Shown here piece by piece: positions 11,753 to 24,400 of a stretch of DNA of 64,000 nt (the stretch's first letter is position 1; the number at the start of each line of letters is the position of its first letter). Location of the stretch: assembly GCA_010909165.1 (NCBI GenBank), contig MU008173.1:1-64000 (forward strand). Reading direction: 5' to 3'. The translations under genes were made by a program, and so were the position numbers. The notes under the pieces are model-generated. The model was not told the origin of the DNA. It saw only the letters and a program-made list of their open reading frames with translations, and made no database searches. Source of the DNA: Anthoceros angustus (taxonomy: Eukaryota > Streptophyta > Anthocerotopsida > Anthocerotales > Anthocerotaceae).

Positions 11753-14190
11753 ATGGCCCTTCGAGCCACTTCGAGGAGGATTGCCTCAGGATGTGCGCAG
11801 TTTTCTTCATCAAGACTTTCCAGCGCTTCTGCGGCGGAGTTAGATAGTGGAGCGGGTTCCGGGAGGTATGCCGCTGCCGTGACGCGGAGGCAGGAGAGGG
11901 TAGGGGAGGGAGATGAATCTGAGTATTCGAGGAATTGGAAGTTGCTGGGAGGAAGTGCTGCGTTGCTGGCCACGGGAGCTGGATCGTTGCTGGTGAGGGA
12001 GAGCAGGAGCGAGGGAACGCAGGAAATTAAAGTGCGGGAAGGCGATCCGGCGGCCGCTGTGCCCTTGGATGGGAAGAAGACGAAGTACATTCTTGGTGGT
12101 AAGCCTGCTTGTTAGTCCGTGCTGCAACTTGTCCGTATCGGTCCCTGTCTCTGACGTGTTGGCTAAGATATTGTGGTGCGGAAACTGAGCACATTTTTTC
12201 TTGACATCAGCTTCCTATCGCAAGCGTGTCTTCTTCAACTATGAGCAAAGGATGCGCATGCTGAGTCCTCCTGAAAAGGTAAATTTTTCTCGTCAACTCT
12301 AAGCCGCGTCTCTCATTGGACAGTAAACGGATGGCTGTTCGGTGACTGCCCTGCACCGCTTCTGCTGTGTATGCTGAAAGGTCTGCGCTCGGGGTAATTG
12401 CGTCGAATCTGTCAAAATCGCAGATCAGTTGACAAACTGGTCATTAATGTCAAGTGTGCATTTATCTGGAACCAGAAGAGGTTCTGAACGACGATTGCTG
12501 ACACGGGTGTCTTTGGGCTTTAGGTGTTCGAGTATTTCTCTTCTATCAAGAATGCAGAGGGGCAGTCATATTTCATGACCCCTGGTGATTTGATGAGAGC
12601 TGTGGTGCCGGTGTTTCCTCCATCAGAGTCGACTGTTATAAGGGAAGGGCATCTCAGTGGGGAGAGGCCTCCAGGAGAACTTTTTTGCCCGCCCTCCCCG
12701 TTCTTTATGCTTTTTGATACGAACGGAGATGGTCTTATATCGTTCCCAGAGTGAGTGATGCAGACCTACGTGACCAGAGCGTTTTATCTTCCATCTACCT
12801 GAAGACGGGATGTGCTGCCTGGGAAATCTTGCATATATGGCCTAGTCCAATGTGACTGATCAGTGTGACGTGGTTGTCGCAGGTATATATTCTTCGTGAC
12901 ATTGCTTAGTATCCCAGAGAGAAATTTCAAAACAGCATTCAAGATGTTTGATCTTGATGGGAACGGGTGAAGCTCCCAACAAGACCTGATAATCAGGTTG
13001 CTTTAGTTTGAATGATATTCTTGACTGTGAAACTCAAGTTGGGATCCTGGGCTTTTTACAGTACAATCGAGAGGAGTGAGTTCAAAAAGGTCATGGGAGT
13101 AATGCGGTCCCGCCATCGACAAGGTATTGCACAACGTGATGGTCGTCGAACGGGATTGGCAGTGCCAGACTCTGTGGAAAATGGCGGTCTGGTGGAGCTG
13201 TTCTTCGGACCGGATGGGACAGCTCGGTTGAGACATGAAGACTTTGAGGGGTTTTTGAAGGAACTGCATGATGAGGTTTGAAGCCTTCGGTTTTGCTTGT
13301 CTGCCTGTGCCTTTCGGTTGCTGTGTTTTAAGTAGAGTTGACCTTACTACAGTCTCTAAACAGTAGTACGGAAATTGCTTATTGCCTATTATAGTCACCT
13401 GTATGATATCATCTCATTTTGGGTGTCTGTTTCAGATCGTACGTCTGGAGTTTGCACACTATGACTTCAGGCAGACAGGAACCATCTCTGCCCGTGATTT
13501 TGCTCTTTCACTGGTTGCATCAGCGGATTTGACCTCGTTGAAAACTTTTCTCGATCGTGTTGATGGAATGGCATACAATCCAAAATTTGAGAATGTTCGA
13601 ATAACTCCAGAGGTAGGGACATTTTCCCTTGTTGGCTTTGAAAAATTGGATTTGGTCAGGAGAACTGCCAAATTCAAACGTTGGTGGTGAAGACTGTGAT
13701 TGCATGTATGTTTTGTGGATCTGAAAGGTGTATGGTGGGAATGGCAGGAGTTCCGAAAGTTTGCAGAGCTGAGGAAAAAGCTGCCCACATTGTCAGTGGC
13801 TTTAGACAGCTTTGGCAAATGCCATGGGCTGCTAACCAAGAAAGACTTCCAACGTGCTGCTTCTCAGGTACAGCCATGTCATACACTAGGAGGAGTGGCA
13901 TCTCAGGTCGATTTGTTTGCTCCATTAGTGGTTTGCTCACTCGCAGTAATGTGCAGGTGTGCAATGTGCCGGTGTCTGATGCTTTAGTGGACATCATCTA
14001 TCATGTGTTCGACCTGAATAATGACGGGAGCCTGAGCACAGAGGAGTTTGTGAAGGTCCTGCACCGGCGGCAGACGTATATTGCAAATCCTACAGAAATT
14101 GGCTTCATCAACATCTTCAAATGTTGGCGGACGTGCGCATCAGCATGCGGGACTCCTTGGGGCGAACTGTGGGCAGAGTCGACTGCATAA
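11753..14190 (+). CDS. MICU: Mitochondrial calcium uptake protein, MICU family
   Basis: Predicted EF-hand gatekeeper of the mitochondrial calcium uniporter, facing the intermembrane space. Eight exons: 11753-12098, 12211-12278, 12524-12750, 12883-12966, 13062-13275, 13436-13612, 13748-13867, 13957-14190; 489 residues. The Arg/Ser-rich N-terminus resembles a mitochondrial presequence, followed by a hydrophobic segment at residues 64-81. [26 protein letters not shown] is split by intron 2 and matches the family N-domain. Calcium loops are seen at residues 203-214 ([12 protein letters not shown]), 237-248 (DLDGNGTIERSE) and 431-442 ([12 protein letters not shown]). The third loop is characteristic of plant-type MICU, as I remember the family. 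The [10 protein letters not shown] segment follows the last EF-hand. The start is the first ATG giving a targeting-like N-terminus. The last ~35 codons lie in a 105-bp tandem duplication whose second copy falls after the stop. Confidence 0.93.
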
Positions 14191-14310
14191 GGAGAGGCAG
14201 ATATTGGCTTCCTCAACATCTTCAAGTGTGGCGGACTTGGGCATCAGTATGCGGGGGGTCTCCCTGGAGCGAACTGTGGGCAGGGTCAACTGGTTGAGGA
14301 GGCAGATGTG
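14098..14310 (+). repeat. 105-bp tandem duplication over the MICU 3' end
   Basis: ATTGGCTTC(A/C)TCAACATCTTCAA begins at 14098 and again at 14203. The two copies remain alignable through GGCGAACTGTGGGCAG. Copy 1 encodes the C-terminal tail of MICU up to the stop at 14188-14190; copy 2 is in the 3' UTR and differs by substitutions and small indels. Confidence 0.85.
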
Positions 14311-17300
14311 TGCGCGAAGGAGAAGTCTTTCGCAGACATGATGCCCTGTATTTGTAGCGTTTCGGTCGGACGTCATGTGGTTCCGCGGGGTGAACCAGAT
14401 GCCCTGAATCTCTGGTCCAAGGTAATCCATATCCAACTCGTCGTTCGGCCAGGTCTGCGACACATGCTCGTCAGGCTTTGTCATGCAGCTCTTGACTGGA
14501 CTGACTTGTCTCTCCACATGGAGGTCGGCAACGACCTCGGTAAAACTCCAACAACTCTTGGAAAGTTCTCCAGCAATTTCTGTGAAGAGTCCAGGAGTTG
14601 GCGCAGTTTTGCCGCCTCTGTAATAAGATGTATAATGCAACTCGGGAAGGGTGTCACAGTCCACTTTATGCGAAGTCCGTCGATGCCGATGTGCAACTGA
14701 GCGTGACACACGAGGCGAGAACTGAGTCTGTATGCCTCGAGAAGAGTGGGAAAGCGCAGCGATTCAGAGAGAGCGTGACGTCCCCATGGTCAGCGAATGA
14801 TGACGCAGGCTGAGCGACACGTTAATGGTGAAGATTGTGGAGAGCAAAGCTTGTCGGATAGATGTTTGTCCAGGGAATCGGTCGCGGCACGATGACACAC
14901 GCAGGCCTACTTTGTTGCGGGGCAAACAAATTTGTGAGATTCCCAAGCCGCCTTGATTTCCATTTCCTGCAATGCGCAGATTCCCTCAAATATAACCGCA
15001 ACAGGCAACAGGCTACAGGCAACAGGCAACAGGAGGCTTTTCTGGCTGTGGCCACCGATTTGGCATATGTCATGACACACGCGCTCCAACAATAGCGGCA
15101 GGGTTGCTGCTGCTCCTGCAGCTCGCCGAGTGCCGCACATGCTCTTGCACACTCGCATCCCAGCCCCCTACGGACCGTGCTGCCGTGCAGTTTGACATCA
15201 AGCACTTTTGTGCACTGCGCGGACGAGGATTGGCGCAAACCCACTTCACAGCTTGATGCTTGATGCAGGGATTTCAGCAGCGTCATCAAGATCGTATGTG
15301 GGCGGCATCCTGCTCCTCGCTGTAGGCGACGCAAGGCCAACGCGGCCGCAGTCTGGCGGAAGATCGAGATTCATCGGGATTCGATCGCGATCGTAACAAG
15401 TTGAACAAGTTGCGTGCGGCTCCGCCTACCTTCCACCTCCCTCCACCGGCGTCACCCCGACTGGAAACACCCCGAGCGGCTGCTCAGGTGGAGCCGGAGG
15501 GAGCTCGCCACACCGAGCGAGCTCGAGCCTGCGCTGGAGTGTGCACTGTGCAGTTCCTGTGGGCGCAGACTGCAGTGCGAGTGGCACTGTTCATGGGCAG
15601 CGCCACCAGGAATACAAGTGGTGGGTGATCTGGAAAGGCACGACAAAGGAGGAGATGCTACGGGACAAGGCCAGGGAAGGTACCTACTACCACGACAAAA
15701 GGCCAGGGCAGTCGGGGCAGCGGGCTGCGGCCTGCGGCCTGCGGCCTGCAGGCAGGTCAAACATTCTCCCTTGCCTGCCTTGCCTGTGCTCGAGCTCTCG
15801 GCCTCTCTCTCCCTTCCTTGCCTTCTCTTTCCTTCGTCCTTCCCGGGCTTCCATCGTTTCTCTTTCCTCTCCGGCCTCTCTATCCTTTCCGTTGTTGGGC
15901 TCCCTTGCCTTGCCGTTCTTTTCCTTTCTGGCCTCCCGTTCTCTGCGCTTGTTGGCCTCCTTGCCTCGGCTTGCCCTCTCGCCTTGCCATCCCTTTCCTT
16001 TCTGGCCTGCCCCTGCCTCTGCCTCTGTCCTCTGCCCTCTGCCCTCTCCCCTCTGCCTCTGCCTCTGCCTCCCGTCCCCTCCAGTTATTATTATTCCAGG
16101 AATACAGTTGTGGGCTGTGGCGGCAGGGCGGAGCAGCAGGAGGTGGAGCCCGCCCCGAATGCCAGAGGCAGGGAGGCAGCGGCACAAGCGCGCACAGAGC
16201 CTGATGAGGTGAGTGGCGATGGTGCGAGGACGCGGCGTGGGCGCAGGTTGCCTGGCCTGCCGCGATTCCATTGCTCCCGCTCCCAGCTCGGCGCGCGCCA
16301 CGTCGGGGACGCCCGACGCCCGACGCCCGACGCCCGGGATAAGGCGACGCCTCGCAGCCAGAAGCCCGGGCGTAGCCTGACAGGCACCACTCCGCACCAT
16401 GTGGCGTCCCTCGGGGCCCGCACCCAGCCCCAGCCCCAGCCCCAGCCGTTTCGCGAAGTCCCAGCTCCGGCCTCGCCATCCCACTGTACTTGCGTCACCC
16501 CGGCCTCGGCCCTCGGGCTCCTGCAAACACCACACCTCATCATCGCCCGCCTTCATTCCTCGCGAAGGCCGCAAGCCGCAAACCGAAAGCCGCAAGCCGC
16601 AACCAGCTGCCCGCTACCGTCTTTTAATAGCCAAACCCTTTCACCTTCCCCCTCCCGTCTCTTCCCCGCTCAAGCACGCGCCGCTCTGGAACATCCAATA
16701 TCATAACCCGCTGCTCCTTGCACTATCATATATACTTTCCTTTGTTTTATACCATACATTTGTGGTGCTCAGTCGATATGGCCCTCTCCGGAGGGGCAAC
16801 AACCTGCCACCATCTTTCGTCACAAGCACAAACGCATGTGTGTGTACACCTCAAGGTACTTTTACTACTATTCTATGGGCACTTTATGCCTGCCCCTTCT
16901 TCCCCCCTGCCCCTTCCTTTCCCCAAGCATTTATTGCTCAGAATAGGACAAGTACAATACTCTGATAGCCGGAAACATCGCCTCATGTCTGGTGGTCTTA
17001 TTGTACCATTGTTTATGAGTAAAAAGTACATGTGCAATGACCCAGTCTCCCTCCTTGCTGTAAAACACTGTGCTTAGATTACATTAAAAAGGTCGGCGCA
17101 CCCTTAACTTGGATTATGAAACTCTACCCATCTATTAATAGTCCCTATACCATCACCGCCAGTACTCTACAAGTACAACAGACCAAGATTCTTGGAACCC
17201 TCTTGGAAGAATATTGTAAAGTAGTGTGGCATGTGTCAGCCACTTACGTTTCCATGTACCTAACACTTTCAACTTTAGGGTACTGTTCTAATATGAATCC

Positions 17301-18280
17301 TAAGGTGTGGGACAAGGACAAATTTATTTCTCTTCGTTCCGTTCCTTTGTGTTTTAGATCGAGATGCGGATGCATTTTTCTCCGAGTTTATTATTCATGC
17401 ATAGTGTGGAGCAATATATTTCTCATCCAAAGTGTTTATCGGTTCCAGCTACTGCACACCACTTCCAGCTGCTCCATAACACAAAGTATGTGCACGTGCA
17501 TCATTCGAGTTCATTATTCATGCATAGTATGGAACAATATATTTCTCATCACCAGCCTTACCAATTTCAGCTGCTGCACAGTACAAAGGATGTGCACGTG
17601 CATTATTCAAGAGGATTGCCTGACTGCTGACTATATGTGTATTTAGGATTTGTTTGTTGATTGCTGATTGAATCTTCCCGGGTAGGAGAATTTCTGTTTC
17701 CCGCGTTCCATTACTTAGATTCGTTTGTAGATTGTCTATTGAATGTTCCATGGTAGGAGAATTTCCATCTCCTCTAGTTCATTCGAGAGGAATGACAGAC
17801 TTGGGACGTGGTAGGTACGAGGATTTTGTCTTTTGATTGAATGCTGTCGAGGATTTTGTCTTTTGATTGAATGTTGTCTAGCGGGAGAACGGAGAACTTA
17901 TTGGTTTCCCGAAAGTAACCAACCAAACCAATCTCATAGCTGATTCGTGACTGCACATGTATACTTAAGATTTGTCCTTCGATCGGATGATTCCTAGCAG
18001 TTCATCTCTAATTATGAAACCCAAAATTTTGAATAAAATTGATGAAGGTTGAAGACTCCGTAAGATATTTTTTTCAACGCCTGAAATTTATATACATTGA
18101 AAATAATAATGGTTGGACAAGGGTGTGAATTAAGGAGAGTACTTTTTGGGGAGCGGAGTTAAACACAACACAGCGCAGCAGAGGAAGGAGGGAGGGAGGG
18201 AGGAGAGGATGAATGAATGGAGGAGCAGAAAAAGAGGGGATAGCCATGAAAAGAGTAGAATAATATAGAAAAAGGCGCAC
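14310..18280. other. Intergenic region, low-complexity tracts, no gene supported
   Basis: Contains a short ACAGGCAACAGG repeat (about 14997-15035), a GGCCTGC triplication (about 15726-15750), a pyrimidine-rich tract (about 15770-16085), CGACGCC repeats (about 16313-16335) and CAGCCC repeats (about 16420-16448). Large open frames here (for example 15414-16706 on + and 15687-16595 on -) overlap on both strands, are compositionally biased and match no family. From 16.7 to 18.1 kb the DNA is AT-richer. Confidence 0.5.
17384..17900. repeat. Cluster of short tandem duplications
   Basis: A ~123-bp unit (TTATTCATGCATAGT...TGTGCACGTGCATTATTC) is present twice, from 17384 and 17507. A ~71-bp unit with GGTAGGAGAATTTC is present twice, from about 17645 and 17716. 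A 29-bp unit containing GATTTTGTCTTTTGATTGAA is repeated at about 17820-17875. No coding potential. Confidence 0.75.
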
Positions 18281-18451
18281 CGATGGGGCCGCAAATGGCG
18301 GCTTTATGGGGCGCCAAGTTTGCAGCCACGCAAAAGGAGGCATATATTAGCTTGGGCCAGGCCCTTGATTTGCTCAAAGACACATGGGACCACCAAAGTG
18401 GAGCCTGGGCCGGCGGGTTGGGTCGGGTCTCGGGCTGGAGTTGGAGGCGGG

Positions 18452-18505
18452 CATGGGCTGGGGCTTGGGCTGGGGCTGGGGCTCGGGCTGGGGCTGGAGC
18501 ACGGG
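18452..18505 (+). promoter_or_regulatory. G-rich tract, potential G-quadruplex, upstream of DUF7086 copy 1
   Basis: At least six runs of three or four G are separated by CT, CTT or CTC in an imperfect GGGGCT hexamer repeat. It lies about 550 bp upstream of the DUF7086 copy 1 start and could fold as a G-quadruplex in the promoter or 5' UTR. A regulatory role is inference. Confidence 0.4.
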
Positions 18506-19038
18506 CAGCAGCAGCAGCGGGGCATACTGAAGGCGTCGGTCGGGCTCGGGCTCAGATCTGGTCCAGACTGCACTGCAATGCGGCCTGCTCCTCTCCCTGC
18601 CGCTGCAATGCGACCACAAATTGGCGGCGTCACCAGGAGCAGCAGAAGCAGCAACGGCGGCGGGCATGGAAGATAGGCAGCAGCAGCAGCAGCAGCTTCG
18701 CGGGGCCGGATCGTGGCAGCAATTGGGCGTCGCCCATTCCCGCGGCTCCGCGCGCCCCCTCCCTCTCGCATGAGCTGAGATGCGGCAGCGCCAGCACTGG
18801 CAGCCTTGGAAGCAGCAGCAGCAGCAGCAGGGAAGCGGGGCGAGTGGAGCGAGTGGAGCTACAGCAGAAGGAGGAGGAGGTAAAGGAACAGGGGCGGGAG
18901 TAGGAGTAGGAGCAGGAGCAGCACCGGGAGCTACAGGAAGCTGGGCGAGGCTGCAAGTGGGCCAGGTGGCAGGCAGCTGCAGCGCTGGCTCCGCTCCCCT
19001 GGGCAGTGAGCAATGTGAGGCAGCAGCGGGTGCGAGCC

Positions 19039-20175
19039 ATGTCGGATTCTGGGGACGAGGAGGCGCTGCGGCTGACGCTGTCGCCGCCGGGTTCCAGCTC
19101 CCGGCGCTGGGGCGCCTCCTCCTCGGGCTCCTCCACCGCCGCTGCCAGCTACACCGATGAGTCCCCGCAGGCAAATTCCCGCTCCCCACCTGCCGCTTCG
19201 CATTTGCAGCCAAGCTTGCATCCCGGCGTGCTGGAATTCGTCCCGTTCTGGGTCGCCCGTAGTGTCGGCGATGGGCGACGGGGCTGCGAGATTCACGTGA
19301 TTTTGGACGCGACTACGTGAATTGCGAGGGACATGTGGGACGGTGAGGCTGGGATTGTGTTCGTGTGTCCGTGTCTGATTGTTGTGGGCCCTGTGTGTGT
19401 GCGTGTGTGTGTTTGGCGGAGCAGGAGGGGAGAGGGAGTCGATCTTCCAGGAGGTCACAGACGTCGGCGGAGCAGTCTTCTGGGCCCAAGGATGACGAGA
19501 TTGATCCGCCCTTCGACTGGGCCACCAGTCGGCGGGCGGTGGTGCACTCGCTGGACGTCCTGGCGGGGGCCGGGATTCAGAGAATTGAAGGAGAGGTGAT
19601 GTGCAAGCGCTGCGACGGCCTCCAGATGGTGCCCGTCGATCTCGAGGTTGGTTAAGCTGCAAACTTCGAAGCCTGCGCAAGCCTGCCAGTGTCCTGTCCA
19701 ACTACTGTCTGCTGGCCTGCCGGTCTGTGAATGCAGCTGCAATACCTGCCACCTTGCAAGCTTCAAGCAGCCTTGCAGCTGCTTGTGGAAGCCTGGGACT
19801 GATCCACGCGCTTGCCTGGGGTGCTTGGGCTTGGATTGTCTGTAGGGCAATTTTGTTCAGATCAGCAGATATTTCCTGGCCAACAAGGGTTCCATGCACG
19901 ACAGGGCTCCCAAGATCTGGATGGTGCCGCGCCTGCTGGATTGCTCCATGTGCCACCAGACAGACTGCGTCAAGCCTGTCATCGATGGCCGCAAGCGCCA
20001 CATCAACTGGCTCTTCCTGCTTCTCACCCAGACCCTGGGCCTCTGCACTCTGGACCAGCTCAAGTATTTCTGCAAGCATAACCGCAGACACCGCACTGGG
20101 GCCAAGGACCGTGTCCTCTACCTCACATACGCTGGGCTTCTCAAGCAACTCAATCCCTCGGGACCCTATGACTGA
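19039..20175 (+). CDS. DUF7086-family plant protein, copy 1
   Basis: Three exons: 19039-19170, 19425-19646, 19846-20175; 227 residues. The N-terminus is acidic then Ser-rich (MSDSGDEEALRLTLSPPGSS). The conserved domain starts at PPFDWATSRRAVVHSLD and continues with a CKRC knuckle (VMCKRCDGLQ), MHDRAPKIWMVP, CSMCHQTDCVKPV, INWLFLLLTQTLGLCTL, LKYFCKHNRRHRTGAKDRVL and a C-terminal LLKQLNPSGPYD. The paired Cys motifs suggest a zinc-bound fold. I recognise this as the plant DUF7086 domain, whose biochemical function is not known to me. Intron 1 appears to use a GC donor (CCGCAG|GCAAAT), the same position at which copy 2 uses GT; in-frame GT donors further downstream are possible alternatives. Its paralogue lies 4.5 kb away inside the AUX/LAX gene. 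Confidence 0.92.
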
Positions 20176-21469
20176 TCACCTCGTCTGCCCAACAGGCTTA
20201 AGACGAAGGATCCGGAGCTTCTGGGGGCCATCTCTCTGCATCTGCTACGTATGTATATCCCCACTTCAATGCTCTTGGGGCTATAGATATTATCATCAGG
20301 TGCACTTCCCCCGGGCCCCTGGGGCCCTCAAGCAACCTCTCGCCCTGCTGCTTCTTGGTACATGGGGAGACTAGGTCTTCTTCAGGCACCGGACATCTTG
20401 GTGATTTTCAACCAAACCAATGGCATTCTAGATTACTCACGCGCTCCTATCCTCCTTGTTTTGCTTTACTGGTTTACAGTTAGTTTACCGTTAGCCTTTT
20501 TCATCATTCTTGCTAGGAGGAACCTGGAACAGGGATGGAGCTTTTTCAAATTCCTAACTGCTCTTGTGAACATACTGCTCTTTGCGTTTGATTTGTGGTT
20601 TGATGCTTTTTATGCGTATAGTAATAGATCACGCTCGGGCGGTCCGGGACAGATTTGCGTGATTTATGCGCTTTTAGATATCTATACATTATAAAAGAGA
20701 ATATAAATATGTTTTTAATGATATTTTAATACAAATAATTTGCCAATATATTATAATATGAAGCTATAAGAACAATGACCTAACTAGATTCGATTCTGAC
20801 AACCATGTCAACCAGTTGATACTTTAAGGTATGATTATATATATTAAACAAGATGCTTGAAAATATACTAATATAAGCTGAATAAGACTGTATCAATACG
20901 ATATACTTGGAGACCTCGAGAGTTGAAACCTAGATAGTTAACTCCTATTCATATTCCATGCTAAATCAGAACCTTCGATAAAGTCGTCGTGAACACAGTC
21001 AATATTCTCTTCCATTAGCCGGCTACGTGGTTACCGAGTCACGAGTCATACATGTCAAAAATGGGGTACAAAATGAAGCCACCGCCTTTCCTCTAGGACT
21101 CCGCTAAACCTAGTATTATCCGACATTCGATAGGCAGCTAATGTGCCACCTGTGCCAAGTTAAACCTCACATGCTCACACAGCACCTCACCTGGCGGCAC
21201 TGTTGACTGCAGTGACAGCGTAGCTCAAAAGGTGAAGGTAAAAGGTAAAGAACAAAAAGCTGGCGCAAAGTGTCTGTTGTTTCAAACGCTCCAAAGGCCA
21301 CATGGTATTTATGTTTAGTGCAGAGTCACTGGCAGTTGGAACTCAATGGGCTCCGGACGTGTCTTGCGGTTACGTCGAAACTGTCTTGTCCGCAGGGTAA
21401 GTCGCACTGAAGTTGCTCATCGCCGGTCATCAAAACAGCAGATTAACCGTAAGAGTGGATAGGAAAACT
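20176..21469. other. Intergenic, between DUF7086 copy 1 and the AUX/LAX 3' end
   Basis: The two genes converge here. The left part should hold the DUF7086 3' UTR; the part from 20.65 to 20.95 kb is AT-rich. No further gene or repeat was recognised. Confidence 0.5.
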
Positions 21470-24400
21470 TCAGCACTGGTAGCACTTGTCGAAGAAGCCG
21501 AACGTGTTGATTTCCCTAATGAATGTCGTCAAACTCGCCCATGATCCAATGATAAAACCCACAACCACCACCCAGATCACCACCAGGACGTTCATGCTGA
21601 AAATAAGTCTCCAGATTACTTCCGCAAATCGCGGGTGAATTTTAACGATGGAATCCTGCAGGACACGCAAGGGTCAGGTAACAGTGGAACCTGGAACTAA
21701 GGATAGCATGTACAGGCTGTGAGGAATATTCTTACATTTCGCATTTCGTGGCTCCTGAAGACTCTGTTGAAAACCACCGGAGGAATAACATATACCCCTA
21801 TGGACACCAACAGTGCTCCCATGACGGAGTTGATGGGCCCGAAGAAAGGGATAGCTATGGCTGCAAACCACACCAGAGCCAACACTGGAAGTCGCACGAG
21901 AATGCGAAGTCCGAAATTTCTAGTGTGCACCCTCGTAGCCTTCTCCACAACCAAGTAAACTGGATGAATAAACACCACAAACGCCATGAACTGCAACACC
22001 ACCATGGCTGTTAGATATCGTCACATTACCATAATGCATAAACCGTCCTGTCTGAACACAGGTTCGTTGTACGCCGACCTGGTGAATAAGGATGGATACA
22101 AGGGCCAGAGTGCGCCATCCGGAATAGGGCAGCACAGAGAAGGCATTCGAACGCTCCAGCAGACGGTCACCATATGCCCAATACACTGATGTGGCGCTGG
22201 GAATGGTCAGGGAGAGCGTGTACATGACTACGAAAACGTACACAAACTTAAACCGTCTTGGATGGTGCATCGCTTCCATAATCTCTCTGCACAGAAAGTG
22301 GCACAAACATCTCGCACCAGATGAATCAGCAAGCAGGACGGGCTATGGTACTTGTCCAGCAGCAATCCACAACAACAGTGGATTAAACCCCGCCTCAGGT
22401 TTTGCTGATCAGGATAAATCTCCTACAGTTAAGAGGGTGATTCACGCCTGACCCGCACGCCGGGGTCCGACAGGCAGAAAATAGCAGGTGACCTGCCGAG
22501 AGAGAGCGCGCCAGACAGCGCAAGAAGAGAGAGAAGGCAAGAGATGCCCGTCTACCGTGAGTTAAGGTCAAACATTCTCGACAGGTACTCCCGGCGGCAG
22601 AACTGGAGTCGCCTGACACACCCCCGCAATCGACGCACAGACACAGAGGCGGACAGCACGCCGCCCGATTCTGCAGCTCAGCGTCAGAGCTCGGAGCCGC
22701 GGGCGACACGTCCTCTTCCGCTGGGCTCTGAGTTGTCCCTAGTAAATATCATCTGTCACCACCCAGATCTACTTCACCCAACAGGAAACCCCTCTCGATC
22801 CGATGATGCTGTCGAAAGACAGCATCAATCATTCGAGCTCCCCAGGACCCCACCCCTTCGTGTGGTCGCCAAAGATAGGGCGACCTACATTCACTGCACG
22901 CTTTGGAGCACTGATTTAGTTAGTTACAAGCAAGCTCACATGCAGGGTTCCCCAGGGAGCCTAATGACTGCCGATTGCCCCACCCACAGCCATGTTCCTC
23001 AACCTTCCTACACAGCCCCTCATTTCTCTCTCTAGTTCCGTGAAACTAGCAGATGCCATGGACACGTCGACAGACACGTCTCCCATTATCCTGTTTGTGT
23101 TCCATTCACATGTGGACCCGATCTTGGCTCACAGTCAGACATGAATCCCCCCCACAGTCAACAGACAAATGCCTAATCTCCAAGGTTCCAGCCAGCCAGC
23201 AGCTTACAAATCAGACAACATGGTGAGATGTTTGAAGAAACGGGAACCTACATCGAACAGACTGCACTCACACTATGACGCTGGCAACATAGACAAACTC
23301 GCGACTCCCAGAAATAGAACGCCACTTCCAGCTCGTAACAGGTACAGGCAAGGGTCATGTGTAGGCATGTGGGGCGGGTGCCATGGAACCGCAAGCGAGG
23401 TACCTCCTAATAAACCTGCGTTAATTAAGGGGGCGCCACCGACAATTGGTGGCTGGCATTGGAGCGTTTTGCGTGAAGAGCAAGGACTTTGGACCGGCAA
23501 TAATCCCAAGAAGGCAGAAGAATCCATCCAAGCATGGGGAGCACTCCGAATTGGCACACTGTTGGAAGATGTCGGATTCGGGCGAGGACGAGGCTCTGAG
23601 GCTCACGCTCTCACCCCCCGGCTCCGCCAGCAGACGATGGGGAGGGGAGAGGGCTACCTCTTCCAGCTCCTCCACGGCAGTCGCTGCCAGCTACACTGAC
23701 GAATCTCCTCAGGTGAGGAAACTCCTGGATGGGTCGATTCGGGTCGCCTCGGGTTGGGTCGGCTCGGCTCATCTAGAAGTAACCGCTAGATGAAAGTTGG
23801 AGTTTCTTATTGCTAGTTCAATGAGATTGAAAAAGATGATGAAGCAAGAGTGAACTTCACCGACCACGGGAGCCCAGCCGTGTGTGAAGGATAGACATAG
23901 GAAAGGTTCTGGTCTGACTCAGGGGGATGAGAAAATCTCTGATCTGTGTCATCCAGATGGCGACCTGGCTGACTGAATTCATGATCCCGGGTTGTCATAA
24001 CAGGAAGGAAGGGGAGCCAGGCGGAGGTCGCAAACCACATCAGAGCCGGCGACAGGGCCAAAGGAGGAAGAGGTAGAGCCGCCATTTCCCTGGGCCACAA
24101 ATCGCAGAGCCACAGTGTATTCCTTGGAGGTCCTGGCCAGAGCCGGGATCCATAGGATTGAAGGGGAGGTGATGTGCAAGCGGTGTGACGGGCTTCAGAG
24201 GATTGACGTGGATCTAGAGGTTGGTTGAAACCTACCGTCTTATTTCCAAGGCACCAGTCATGATGCGATGGAAGAAAGGTCAAGGGTTATCTGTCTAATC
24301 GTAAACTCTTTGCTCAGGGCAATTTCGCCCAGATCAGCAGATACTTTCTGGCCAACAAGGATTCAATGCACGACAGAGCACCTAAGATGTGGATGGTGCC

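Noticed and set aside
13729-13760. Apparent frameshift at the start of MICU exon 7 (VYGG-like reading then a stop)
   Set aside because: Using the acceptor GGCAG at 13743-13747 joins TPE to [12 protein letters not shown] in frame, as expected for the family, so no lesion is needed.
15414-16706. 430-codon open frame (+) and a 302-codon frame on the opposite strand (15687-16595)
   Set aside because: Compositionally biased Pro/Ser/Leu or Arg/Gly strings, overlapping on both strands over a pyrimidine-rich tract, with no family features or sensible start.
18283-18903. 206-codon frame (+) and a 279-codon (-) frame at 18374-19213 next to DUF7086 copy 1
   Set aside because: Created by GGGGCT and GCAGCA microsatellite-like repeats in the 5' region; no conserved content.
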